A DNA stretch of 64,000 nucleotides from DASQEH01 sp038237745 (GTDB lineage Bacteria; Actinomycetota; Actinomycetes; Propionibacteriales; Nocardioidaceae). Under the pieces are notes generated by a model that was not told the DNA's origin, did no database searches, and was given only the letters and a program-made list of their open reading frames with translations. Below are positions 32,586-39,919 of the stretch, one piece after another. Made by a program: the position numbers and the translations under genes. Where the stretch lies: positions 17,546 to 81,545 of the forward strand of contig JBBRYJ010000012.1 of assembly GCA_038237745.1 (NCBI GenBank), in the 5' to 3' direction. Every line of letters starts with the position of its first letter. Position 1 is the first letter of the stretch.

Positions 32586-32933
32586 TCAACCCGGCGGCCA
32601 GGTGAGCTCACGGCCCCCGAGCACGTGGACGTGCGCGTGGAAGACGGTCTGTTGGGCAGCAGCCCCGTTGTTGGCGACGAGCCGGTAGCCGTCCGCCACC
32701 CCCTCGTCACTGGCCACCTGCCGCGCCAGGGTCAGCACCGATACGGCCGCGTCGGGATGCGTGCCGGCAAGCTCCGCGAGCGTCGGGCTGTGCACCTTCG
32801 GGATGACGAGAATGTGGGTCGGTGCTTGCGGAGTGATGTCACGGAACGCCATCGCGAGATCGTTCTCGGCAACCTGGTCTGCGGGCATGTCGCCGGCGAG
32901 GATCCCGCAGAACAAGCAAGGAACGTCACTCAT
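32586..32933 (-). CDS. HIT-family nucleotide-binding protein
   Basis: A 115-residue histidine-triad protein from ATG 32933 (MSDVPCLFCGILAGDMPADQ). The triad is QTVFHAHVHVLGG near residue 98, and CLFCGI is the N-terminal pair seen in many HIT proteins. They hydrolyse phosphoramidates and adenylylated nucleotides. The open frame continues to 33122, where it overlaps the rsmE stop by ATGA. That would add 63 arginine-rich residues unlike any HIT protein, so the shorter form is chosen. It lies between rsmE and phoH, as in related genomes. Confidence 0.9.
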   Translation of the reverse strand: MSDVPCLFCGILAGDMPADQVAENDLAMAFRDITPQAPTHILVIPKVHSPTLAELAGTHPDAAVSVLTLARQVASDEGVADGYRLVANNGAAAQQTVFHAHVHVLGGRELTWPPG

Positions 32934-33118
32934 ACCGGCTCGGCCCTGCCAGGACGGCGGTGTCCGCCCGTTCGGCGTTCTCTCGACATGCAGACCTCGC
33001 GGCAGTTGCTCGTGTACTGGCTGAGCCCACGGTACCCGCCGCCTCATCGAGCGGGACGGAACAGGAGCGGGCTGTCGGTTCCGACCACGCCATGGTGCGT
33101 TTCGGGCGTGGGCTCGCG

Positions 33119-33886
33119 TCAAGACGGAAGCGTGCCCGCTTCTCCGTGCGTAGGCGCCCAGCGGGACGTGCGGCTCAATACCGCCGCCGCGGCGATCGCA
33201 CCCGCCGTCGAGGACCGCAACACCGTCGGACCCAACCGCAGCGGTCGCGCCCCCCTCCCGACGAAGGCGTCGAGCTCATCGTCGGTGATCCCGCCCTCAG
33301 GCCCTACGACCAGCACAACGTCGCCATCGGTCGGCAGCTCGACGCCCTCCATCGACTCGACGGCGCTCTCGTGCAGTACCAGGGCGAGTGCGGCGTCCGT
33401 CACGAGTTCGCTGACCTGCTGCGTCGAGCACAGCGTCGTGACGACGGGAAATCGCAGCCGCCTGGACTGCTTCGAGGCTGCGAGTACAACAGCCCGCCAC
33501 TTGGCGAGAACCTTCTCCCCGCGCTCGCCGCGCCAGGACACGACGGTACGGGTGGACGACCACGGGACGATGGTGTCTGCGCCTACCTCGGTGAGCAGGT
33601 CGACGGCACGCTCAGCGTGGTCCCCCTTCGGGACTGCCTGTACGACGACCAGGCGCAGCCGGGGGGGAGGCTCGAACCGGCGTACCTGCACGTCGGCCAC
33701 CAGTGCCTGCCTCGACACCGAACGAACCACGCACTCGGCTCCGGCTCCCAGGGAGTCGGTCATCAGGATGCGCTCATCCGGCACGATGCGTCGTACGACG
33801 ACCGCGTGCCGGCCTTCGGATCCGGAGAGCTCTACCACGTCACGGCTCAGCGCCTCGGCGTCCACGACGAACATCGGAAGGGTCAT
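33119..33886 (-). CDS. rsmE: 16S rRNA (uracil1498-N3)-methyltransferase
   Basis: A 255-residue SPOUT methyltransferase. The N-terminal PUA-like part starts MFVVDAEALSRDVVELSGSEGRHAVVVRR. The knotted C-terminal domain has VPKGDHAERAVDLLTEVG, VLVVGPEGGITDDEL and RLGPTVLRSSTAG, which form the AdoMet site. The usual arginine-threonine-glutamate of the last motif reads RSS here. AAGGAG lies six bases before ATG 33886. It follows dnaJ in the conserved hrcA-dnaJ-rsmE order, separated by two copies of the 22-base repeat. Confidence 0.94.
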   Translation of the reverse strand: MTLPMFVVDAEALSRDVVELSGSEGRHAVVVRRIVPDERILMTDSLGAGAECVVRSVSRQALVADVQVRRFEPPPRLRLVVVQAVPKGDHAERAVDLLTEVGADTIVPWSSTRTVVSWRGERGEKVLAKWRAVVLAASKQSRRLRFPVVTTLCSTQQVSELVTDAALALVLHESAVESMEGVELPTDGDVVLVVGPEGGITDDELDAFVGRGARPLRLGPTVLRSSTAGAIAAAAVLSRTSRWAPTHGEAGTLPS

Positions 33887-33914
33887 GCGCTCTCCTTGTG
33901 CCCCCGGCCCGGTG

Positions 33915-33958
33915 CGTTTGCGCCCTTTCGGCGGGGCATTTGCGCCCTCTCGGCGGGG
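33915..33958 (+). repeat. 22-base intergenic repeat, two tandem units
   Basis: Units at 33915-33936 and 33937-33958 with cores TTGCGCCCTTTCGGCGGGG and TTGCGCCCTCTCGGCGGGG. They lie in the 86 bases between the dnaJ stop and rsmE start and are followed by a run of Gs. Confidence 0.85.
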
Positions 33959-33972
33959 GCGGGGGCGGGGGG

Positions 33973-35136
33973 TCAGCGGCCGCCGAAGGCTTCCTTGAAG
34001 CGGCCGAAGACGCCCCGGTGGCGGGTGTCAACGGCCATACCGGGGTTCTCCTCGCCGCGCAGCGCAGCGAGCTGTTCGAGCAGCTGCGACTGGCCGGAGT
34101 CCAGCCTGGTCGGCGTCTCGACGATGACCGTCGCCACGACGTCACCGCGTCCGGTGCCCCGCAGCCTGGGCACACCTCTGCCTCGGACGAGCATCTGCTC
34201 GCCCGACTGGGTGCCTGCCCGTATCTCGAGCCTCGCCGTGCGCTCCACCTCGCTCGAGGCGCCGTCCGCCAGATCTGCCTCGAGAGTCGGCAGGTCGACG
34301 CTCGTACCGAGCGCCGCCGCAGTCATCGGGACGGTGAACGTGCACAGCAGGTCGTCACCCTGCCGGGTGAACATCGCATGGTGGGCCACCTCGATCTCAA
34401 CGTACAGGTCGCCACTGGGTCCGCCGCCTGGTCCGACCTCGCCTTCACCGGTCAGCTGGATCCGGTTGCCGACGTCGACGCCGGCGGGAATGTCGACATG
34501 GATGGCTCGCCGCGCACGCACGCGCCCCTCACCGGAGCACTCGCTGCACGGATCAGGTATGACGGTACCGAAACCGCGGCAGGTGGGGCACGGGCGCATC
34601 GTGCGCACCTCTCCGAGAAACGACCGCTGGACGTGGCTGATCTCGCCTTGTCCTCCGCAGGTGCTGCAGGCCACCGGGCTGGTGCCCGGGGCCGTGCCGG
34701 AACCGTGGCAGAGGCTGCACGTCACGGCCGTGTCGACCTTGAGCTCCCGGGAGACGCCGAAGGCTGCCTCGGCGAGGTCCAGCTGGATGCGCATCAGCGC
34801 ATCCTGGCCACGCCGCATCCTCGGACGTGGACCCCGACCACCTCCCGCGTTCTGCCCGAAGAACGCGTCCATGATGTCGGTGAACGAGAAGTTCTGGCCG
34901 AAGCCCGCTCCCCCGGCCGCCGACAGCGGGTCGCCACCGAGGTCGTACATCTCCCGCTTCTTGGGGTCGCTGAGCACGTCGTACGCCCTCGTGACCTCCT
35001 TGAACCGCTCCTGGGTGACCTCGTTGGGGTTCACGTCGGGGTGCAGCTGTCGGGCCAGCGTGCGGTAGGCCTTCTTGATCTGCTCGGGGCTCGCGTCGTG
35101 CGACACCCCGAGTACGTCATAGAGATCTTGCGTCAT
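33973..35136 (-). CDS. dnaJ: Chaperone DnaJ (second-copy type, with hrcA)
   Basis: A 387-residue type I DnaJ that feeds substrates to DnaK. The J domain (about 1-66) has RQLHPDVNP with the HPD triad. A short glycine-phenylalanine region follows (GAGFGQNFSFTDIMDAFFG). Four CxxCxGxG zinc repeats span about 143-215 (CSLCHGSG, CSTCGGQG, CPTCRGFG, CSECSGEG), and the client-binding domains come last. It lies 40 bases after hrcA, as in the mycobacterial dnaJ2 locus, and is probably repressed with it through the CIRCE element. Confidence 0.96.
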   Translation of the reverse strand: MTQDLYDVLGVSHDASPEQIKKAYRTLARQLHPDVNPNEVTQERFKEVTRAYDVLSDPKKREMYDLGGDPLSAAGGAGFGQNFSFTDIMDAFFGQNAGGGRGPRPRMRRGQDALMRIQLDLAEAAFGVSRELKVDTAVTCSLCHGSGTAPGTSPVACSTCGGQGEISHVQRSFLGEVRTMRPCPTCRGFGTVIPDPCSECSGEGRVRARRAIHVDIPAGVDVGNRIQLTGEGEVGPGGGPSGDLYVEIEVAHHAMFTRQGDDLLCTFTVPMTAAALGTSVDLPTLEADLADGASSEVERTARLEIRAGTQSGEQMLVRGRGVPRLRGTGRGDVVATVIVETPTRLDSGQSQLLEQLAALRGEENPGMAVDTRHRGVFGRFKEAFGGR

Positions 35137-35176
35137 ACTCCGTCATCCGGTGTTGTGGGGTCTGGTCGAGGGTCGG

Positions 35177-36199
35177 TCATGCCTCGGAGAGAATCTTGCT
35201 CACATATCGGGCGACGGCGTTGACCGCTGCCATCGAGGCCGGGTAGTCCATGCGGGTCGGCCCGACGATGCCGAGAGTGGCCACAGCCCGGTCCCCAGGG
35301 CCGTAGCCGGTCGCGACCACCGAGGTGGCGGCGAGCTGTTCGTGGGGCACCTCGTGGCCGATCCGGACCGTCACCAGACTCGGGCTGGTCGCCTCACCCA
35401 ACAGCGTCAGGAGCACCACGTGCTCCTCGAGCGCCTCGAGGAGCGGCTTGATGGAGCGGTCGAAGTCCTCGCCGAACCGCACGAGGTTGGCAGTACCCCC
35501 GATCGCCACCTTCTCGTCGTTGCGGTTGTCCGCCACCGCCTCAGCCAGGACGGCGAGGATCTGCGTGACCACCGCCTTGTCGTCGCGGTGGAACATCTCC
35601 GGGAGCGAGGTCACCCGCGAGGCCGCCTCGGAGAGCCGCCGACCGACCACAGCCGTGTTCAGGTGCGCCCGCAGCTCACCGAGCACGTCGTCCTCGAGCG
35701 GGCTGGGAAGCTCGACCACCCGCTGCTCGACCCGGCCGGTGCTCGTGATGAGCACCAGGAGCAGCCGCGCGCTGGTGATCGTCACCAGCTCGACGTGGCG
35801 CACTGTCGAGCGGGCCAGCGTCGGGTACTGCACGATCGCCACCTGTTGGGTGAGCTGGGCGAGCAGTCTCACGCTGCGGTGCACGACGTCGTCGAGGTCG
35901 ACGGCGCCCTCGAGGAAGGTCGCGATGGCGCGCTTCTCGGCGCCGCTCAGAGTCTTCACACTCGTCAGCTTGTCGACGAAGAGTCGGTACCCCTTGTCGG
36001 TCGGAATTCGACCAGCGCTGGTATGGGGCTGGGTGATGAAGCCTTCTTCTTCGAGCACAGCCATGTCGTTGCGAACGGTCGCCGGAGAGACGCCCAGCTG
36101 GTGTCGCTCGACCAGTACCTTCGAGCCGACCGGCTCCCGTGTGCTCACGTAGTCCTCGACGATCGCCCGAAGGACGTCAAGCTTGCGGTCGTCCAGCAC
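35177..36199 (-). CDS. hrcA: Heat-inducible transcription repressor HrcA
   Basis: A 340-residue repressor. The N-terminal winged helix (about 1-75; LRAIVEDYVSTREPVGSKVL, then VSPATVRNDMAVLEEEGFI) binds CIRCE. The middle GAF-like and insertion domains (about 80-330) sense unfolded protein through GroE. SAGRIPTDKGYRLFVD is a family signature. A good CIRCE site lies 47 bases upstream over a -10 box, so hrcA-dnaJ is self-controlled. The gene diverges from the MBL-fold hydrolase. Confidence 0.96.
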   Translation of the reverse strand: MLDDRKLDVLRAIVEDYVSTREPVGSKVLVERHQLGVSPATVRNDMAVLEEEGFITQPHTSAGRIPTDKGYRLFVDKLTSVKTLSGAEKRAIATFLEGAVDLDDVVHRSVRLLAQLTQQVAIVQYPTLARSTVRHVELVTITSARLLLVLITSTGRVEQRVVELPSPLEDDVLGELRAHLNTAVVGRRLSEAASRVTSLPEMFHRDDKAVVTQILAVLAEAVADNRNDEKVAIGGTANLVRFGEDFDRSIKPLLEALEEHVVLLTLLGEATSPSLVTVRIGHEVPHEQLAATSVVATGYGPGDRAVATLGIVGPTRMDYPASMAAVNAVARYVSKILSEA

Positions 36200-36245
36200 G
36201 CCTGCCTCCTCGCTGCCTCGTGTGCGGCCGTCGGTCGAACTGGTT

Positions 36246-36277
36246 CTGGCACTCAGAATTCCCGAGTGCCAACTCTA
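36246..36277 (-). promoter_or_regulatory. CIRCE operator over the hrcA promoter
   Basis: CTGGCACTC at 36246-36254 and GAGTGCCAA at 36264-36272 are separated by nine bases, matching the TTAGCACTC-N9-GAGTGCTAA consensus in all but the outer bases. TAGAGT (minus strand, 36277-36272) abuts it as a -10 box, so HrcA binding would block the transcription start. Confidence 0.88.
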
Positions 36278-36319
36278 CTAGGCACGACGCCTCTAGACGG
36301 GGCTCAGTAGTCTGCCCCG

Positions 36320-37282
36320 ATGAGCGATCTGCGCCCCGCACGCTTCGTCGAGATCGGCGACCGCTGTTTCGTTGCCAGATATGCCGAATGGGACGTCAGC
36401 GTCGGCGTCGTCGTCGGCGCGGGAGGCGTGGCCGTCATCGACACCCGCGCGAGCGCCGGCCAAGGTCGGGAGCTGCTGGACGACGTACGCCGGCTCGCGC
36501 CCAGGGCGGCCGTGCGATGGGTCGTCAACACCCATGTCCACTTCGACCACACCTTCGGCAACATCGCCATGAGCGGGGCGACAATCCATGCGCATGAGAA
36601 CGCAGCCGGCGCTCTCGTCGGGGCGGCGGAGCACATCAAGCGGCTGATCCGACAAGATCGTGAGCCCGACCCTCACCAGCCCGAGATCACTGCTCAGGTG
36701 CTCGACGACGTACTCGCTACCGAAATGCGGCCGCCCGACGTGGTGTTCTCGTCGGTGACGACGATCAACCTCGGTGACCGTCTGATCGAGCTGATGCACC
36801 CCGGTCGCGGGCACACCGACGGCGACCTCGTCGTGAGGGTCGCCGACGCCGACGTGGTGTTCGGCGGTGATCTGGTCGAGGAGTCGGGGCCGCCGGCCTA
36901 TGGCTCCGACAGCTTCCCACTGGAGTGGCCCGGGTCCCTCGATCTCCTCGTGGGGCTGCTCACCCGCAGTTCCGTGGTCGTCCCCGGACACGGGTCGACC
37001 GTCGACATGGACTTCGTCGAGGGACAGCGTGCCGACGTCGCTGACGTGTCGACACTGGTCCGGTCGCTGTGGCAGCAGGGCGTCGCCGTTGACGACGCCC
37101 TCGCCGAAGGCGGCGACCACTGGCCGTATCCCGCCGCTCATCTCGAGACCGCAGTGCGCCTCGGCTACGCCCACCTGTCAGGGCAGGCCGAAGCCGGCCG
37201 AGCCGCCACCGCCGCCGCCGGTGTCAGCGGACCGGCTCAACCACGCCCAGGCGTGTCGACCCTCCCGCTGGCCAACGACTGA
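36320..37282 (+). CDS. MBL-fold metallo-hydrolase
   Basis: A 320-residue metallo-beta-lactamase-fold enzyme. The main metal motif is NTHVHFDHTFGN near residue 74 (HxHxDH). Later ligands are in HPGRGHTDGDLVV near 160 and VVPGHGSTVD near 230. Such proteins hydrolyse thioesters, lactones or similar substrates; the true one is unknown. TAGTCT six bases before ATG 36320 predicts a leaderless transcript. The last 25 residues are rich in alanine, proline and glycine and probably disordered. It diverges from hrcA across the CIRCE region. Confidence 0.88.
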   Translation: MSDLRPARFVEIGDRCFVARYAEWDVSVGVVVGAGGVAVIDTRASAGQGRELLDDVRRLAPRAAVRWVVNTHVHFDHTFGNIAMSGATIHAHENAAGALVGAAEHIKRLIRQDREPDPHQPEITAQVLDDVLATEMRPPDVVFSSVTTINLGDRLIELMHPGRGHTDGDLVVRVADADVVFGGDLVEESGPPAYGSDSFPLEWPGSLDLLVGLLTRSSVVVPGHGSTVDMDFVEGQRADVADVSTLVRSLWQQGVAVDDALAEGGDHWPYPAAHLETAVRLGYAHLSGQAEAGRAATAAAGVSGPAQPRPGVSTLPLAND

Positions 37283-37345
37283 CTCGGTCCACTGCCGCGG
37301 CGTTGCGGCGCCGGGAGCGGTTGGCTGGGCACTACCGTCGCCCGC

Positions 37346-38194
37346 GTGTCCTCGGATCGATATGGCCCCGATGTTCTCAGTGGTGACTGGCCCCCGGCCG
37401 ACCGGCCGCGAGCCTCGAAGCAGGTCGCTGGCCCGGGGCTCGTCGTCGAGGAGGTTACGACGGACTGGTGTGGCGAGGTCGTCCGCGTCGACCGCGACCT
37501 CGACACGGTGGAGCTCGAGGACCGCCGAGGTAGACGACGGACGTTTCCACTAGGCCCGGGCTTCTTGCTAGAGGGCTCTCCGGTCGTCCTCGTGGCGCCT
37601 CGCCGGGCGACTCCCGCTCGCAAGACCCGCACGGCGTCGGGATCGCTAGCACCGGTCGACACCAGAGCCCGAGTGGCGAGAGCGAGTCGCATCTACGTCG
37701 AGGGGCGCCACGACGCCGAGCTCGTAGAGAAGGTGTGGGGAGACGACCTTCGCGCTGAGGGCGTCGTCGTCGAGTACCTCGAAGGTGTCGATCAGCTGGC
37801 ACTGAGGCTCGCCCAGTTCGGTCCGGCAAGGCAACGCCGAGTCGGTGTACTCGTCGACCACCTCGTGCCGGGTTCGAAAGAGAGCCGGATCGCTGCGTCC
37901 ATTGCGACCGGCGCTGACGGGCAGCACGTCCGAGTCGTCGGCCATCCCTTCGTCGATGTTTGGCAGGCAGTCAAGCCCGAGAGCATCGGTATCGAGGCGT
38001 GGCCGACGGTGCCCCGTGGAGTGTCCTGGAAGCACGGTGTCTGCGACCGCCTCGGATGGCCGCACGCCACTCAGGCCGATATCGCGAGGGTGTGGCAGCG
38101 CATCTTGGCGGGGGTCTCGTCGTATGCGGACCTCGAGCCCACACTGCTTGCGAGGGTCGAAGAACTCATCGACTTCGTGACGACCCGGGACTGA
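37346..38194 (+). CDS. DUF3097 protein with Toprim-like region
   Basis: A 282-residue actinobacterial protein of the DUF3097 family. An N-terminal small beta domain (about 30-95) includes WCGEVVRVDRDLDTVELEDRRG. A region from about 115 resembles a Toprim fold: RIYVEGRHDAELVEKVWG followed by VEYLEGVDQL and VGVLVDHLVPGSKES, where acidic residues could bind metal. Toprim domains act in nucleases, primases and topoisomerases, but no activity is known for this family. The start is GTG 37346, with TACCGT seven bases before it, the leaderless spacing. Confidence 0.88.
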   Translation: MSSDRYGPDVLSGDWPPADRPRASKQVAGPGLVVEEVTTDWCGEVVRVDRDLDTVELEDRRGRRRTFPLGPGFLLEGSPVVLVAPRRATPARKTRTASGSLAPVDTRARVARASRIYVEGRHDAELVEKVWGDDLRAEGVVVEYLEGVDQLALRLAQFGPARQRRVGVLVDHLVPGSKESRIAASIATGADGQHVRVVGHPFVDVWQAVKPESIGIEAWPTVPRGVSWKHGVCDRLGWPHATQADIARVWQRILAGVSSYADLEPTLLARVEELIDFVTTRD

Positions 38195-38249
38195 ACCGCG
38201 GCGTCCCTTAGGCTTGTGTCGCCTCATGGCCAACCAGCGAGGAGCCCTC

Positions 38250-38642
38250 ATGTCGTATCCTCATACGCCTCCGCCGCCGAGCGGGTCCTTGTCAGACGAA
38301 GAGCGACTGTGGAGCGTCGGTGCTCACATCGGCACGCTCGCAGCGGCCTGGTTCGCCATGGGAATCATCGCTCCCTTGGTCGTCCTCGTCGTGAAGGGCA
38401 ACGAGTCGCACTACATCCGCCGCCATGCGGTCGAGTCGCTGAACTTCCAGATCTCCCTGCTGATCTACCTCGCGATCGCGGCTGTCGCCATCCTCTTCAC
38501 GCTCGGCCTCGCCATCCTGGTTCTCCTTCCGCTGATAGCGCTGGCTGGTCTCTTTGCGCTCGTCGCCATCATCATGGCCACCCTGGCTGCCAGCCGCGGA
38601 GACGACTTCCACTACCCGTTGTGCATTCGCCTGGTGAAGTGA
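38250..38642 (+). CDS. DUF4870 small membrane protein
   Basis: A 130-residue protein beginning MSYPHTPPPPSGSLSDEERLW. Three hydrophobic segments follow (about 25-50, 62-85 and 88-115), around the motif NESHYIRRHAVESLNFQIS that marks DUF4870. The ATG at 38250 has GAGGAG a few bases upstream; an in-frame start at 38214 lacks support. It lies in the cytoplasmic membrane with unknown role. It ends 59 bases from the convergent hemW. Confidence 0.88.
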   Translation: MSYPHTPPPPSGSLSDEERLWSVGAHIGTLAAAWFAMGIIAPLVVLVVKGNESHYIRRHAVESLNFQISLLIYLAIAAVAILFTLGLAILVLLPLIALAGLFALVAIIMATLAASRGDDFHYPLCIRLVK

Positions 38643-38701
38643 CGAGCCCCTCTTCCTTCGGTTCGGGGCCCGACGACTCGTCGCTGTTCGTCGCACAGCG
38701 C

Positions 38702-39919
38702 TCACGGAAGCAGCGCACGTACGACCGCGTCGGCGAGCAGGCGCCCCCTTCGGGTCAGGACAAGTGACCCAGCGGATCGGGTGACGAGCCCGTCGGACAC
38801 CAGGTCGGCCACGGCGGCCAAGCCGTCGGAGGTCAGGGCGTCGAAAGTCAGCCCCGAAGCGAGCCTCGTCTCCAGTAGTACGCGCTCCACCCGCCGTGTC
38901 TCGTCGTCCAGCTCCTCGCGGGCGGCGGCAGGACTCAGGCCGGTTGCAAGTCGCTCCGCGTATGCCGCGGGATGCTTGACGTTCCACCACCGCACTCCGC
39001 TCACGTGGGAGTGGGCACCCGGACCGACACCCCACCAGTCGCCGCCGGTCCAGTAGCCCAGGTTGTGCCGGCAGGTCGAGCCGGCTCCGCGCGCCCAGCT
39101 CGACACCTCGTACCACTCGAGGCCGGCGGCTCCGAGCATGTCGTCGGCGAGCTCGTACTTGTCCGCGAGGTCGTCGTCGTCGGTCGCCGCGATGTCGCCG
39201 CGGGCGACGCGTCGGGCCAGCGCCGTGCCCTCCTCGACGATCAACGCGTAGGCACTCACGTGATCCGGCTCGAGAGCGAGAGCAGCCTCCACCGAACGCT
39301 GCCACGAGCCCAACGACTCGCCGGGGGCACCGTAAATGAGGTCCAGGCTGACCTGACGGAAGCCGCTCGCCCGGGCCCAGGAGACCACCTGAGGCACACG
39401 GGCGGGGTCATGCGTGCGATCCAGCACGGACAACACCTGCGGGTCCACCGACTGCATGCCGAACGAGATGCGGTTGACGCCACCCGTCAGCAGTGCATCC
39501 AGGTCGGCGGCGGTGACGCTGTCAGGGTTTGACTCGGTGGTTACCTCGACCCCCGGCGAGGTGCCGAACTCCTCGCCGACGGCCTCGATGATCCTGACCA
39601 GGTCCTCCGGCGGCAGCAGCGTCGGAGTGCCGCCTCCGAAGAAGATGGTGTCGACGGGCAGCTCTCGCTCGCCCAGCATCCGACGGGCCGTCCGGATCTC
39701 GTGCACCGCGGCTGACGCGTACGTCGCTCGCGACGCTCCTGGCTCTCTCCCGAGCTCGAGCGCCGTGTAGGTGTTGAAGTCGCAGTAGCCGCACCGCACT
39801 GTGCAGAACGGCACGTGCACGTAGACACCGAACGGAGCCTGACCGAGCCCGGCGACCGCGTGGGCAGGCAGGGACCCGTCGCGCGGTGCCTGGTCCCCAT
39901 CCGGGAGGGCCGACGGCAT
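38702..39919 (-). CDS. hemW: Radical SAM protein HemW, heme chaperone
   Basis: A 405-residue radical-SAM protein. The cluster motif is VHVPFCTVRCGYCDFNTY near residue 35 (CxxxCxxC). Further signatures are FFGGGTPTLLPPEDL, VTTESNPDSVTAADL, ISFGMQSVDPQVL and VSLDLIYGAPGES. A HemN-like C-terminal domain contains WWGVGPGAHSH. HemW binds heme and hands it to target proteins. It differs from coproporphyrinogen dehydrogenase HemN by the cluster arrangement. ATG 39919 overlaps the acyl-CoA ligase stop by one base. The lepA-hemW-hrcA order is conserved in actinobacteria. Confidence 0.94.
   Translation of the reverse strand: MPSALPDGDQAPRDGSLPAHAVAGLGQAPFGVYVHVPFCTVRCGYCDFNTYTALELGREPGASRATYASAAVHEIRTARRMLGERELPVDTIFFGGGTPTLLPPEDLVRIIEAVGEEFGTSPGVEVTTESNPDSVTAADLDALLTGGVNRISFGMQSVDPQVLSVLDRTHDPARVPQVVSWARASGFRQVSLDLIYGAPGESLGSWQRSVEAALALEPDHVSAYALIVEEGTALARRVARGDIAATDDDDLADKYELADDMLGAAGLEWYEVSSWARGAGSTCRHNLGYWTGGDWWGVGPGAHSHVSGVRWWNVKHPAAYAERLATGLSPAAAREELDDETRRVERVLLETRLASGLTFDALTSDGLAAVADLVSDGLVTRSAGSLVLTRRGRLLADAVVRALLP

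Noticed and set aside
32950..32995. A further copy of the 22-base repeat upstream of the HIT gene
   Set aside because: Only fragments of the core are shared and the spacing is lost. It could be a decayed unit but cannot be told from chance.
32934..33122. 63-residue N-terminal extension of the HIT protein, overlapping rsmE by ATGA
   Set aside because: The extension is arginine-rich and unlike HIT proteins, which start at the MSDVPCLFCGI segment. The overlap is probably chance.
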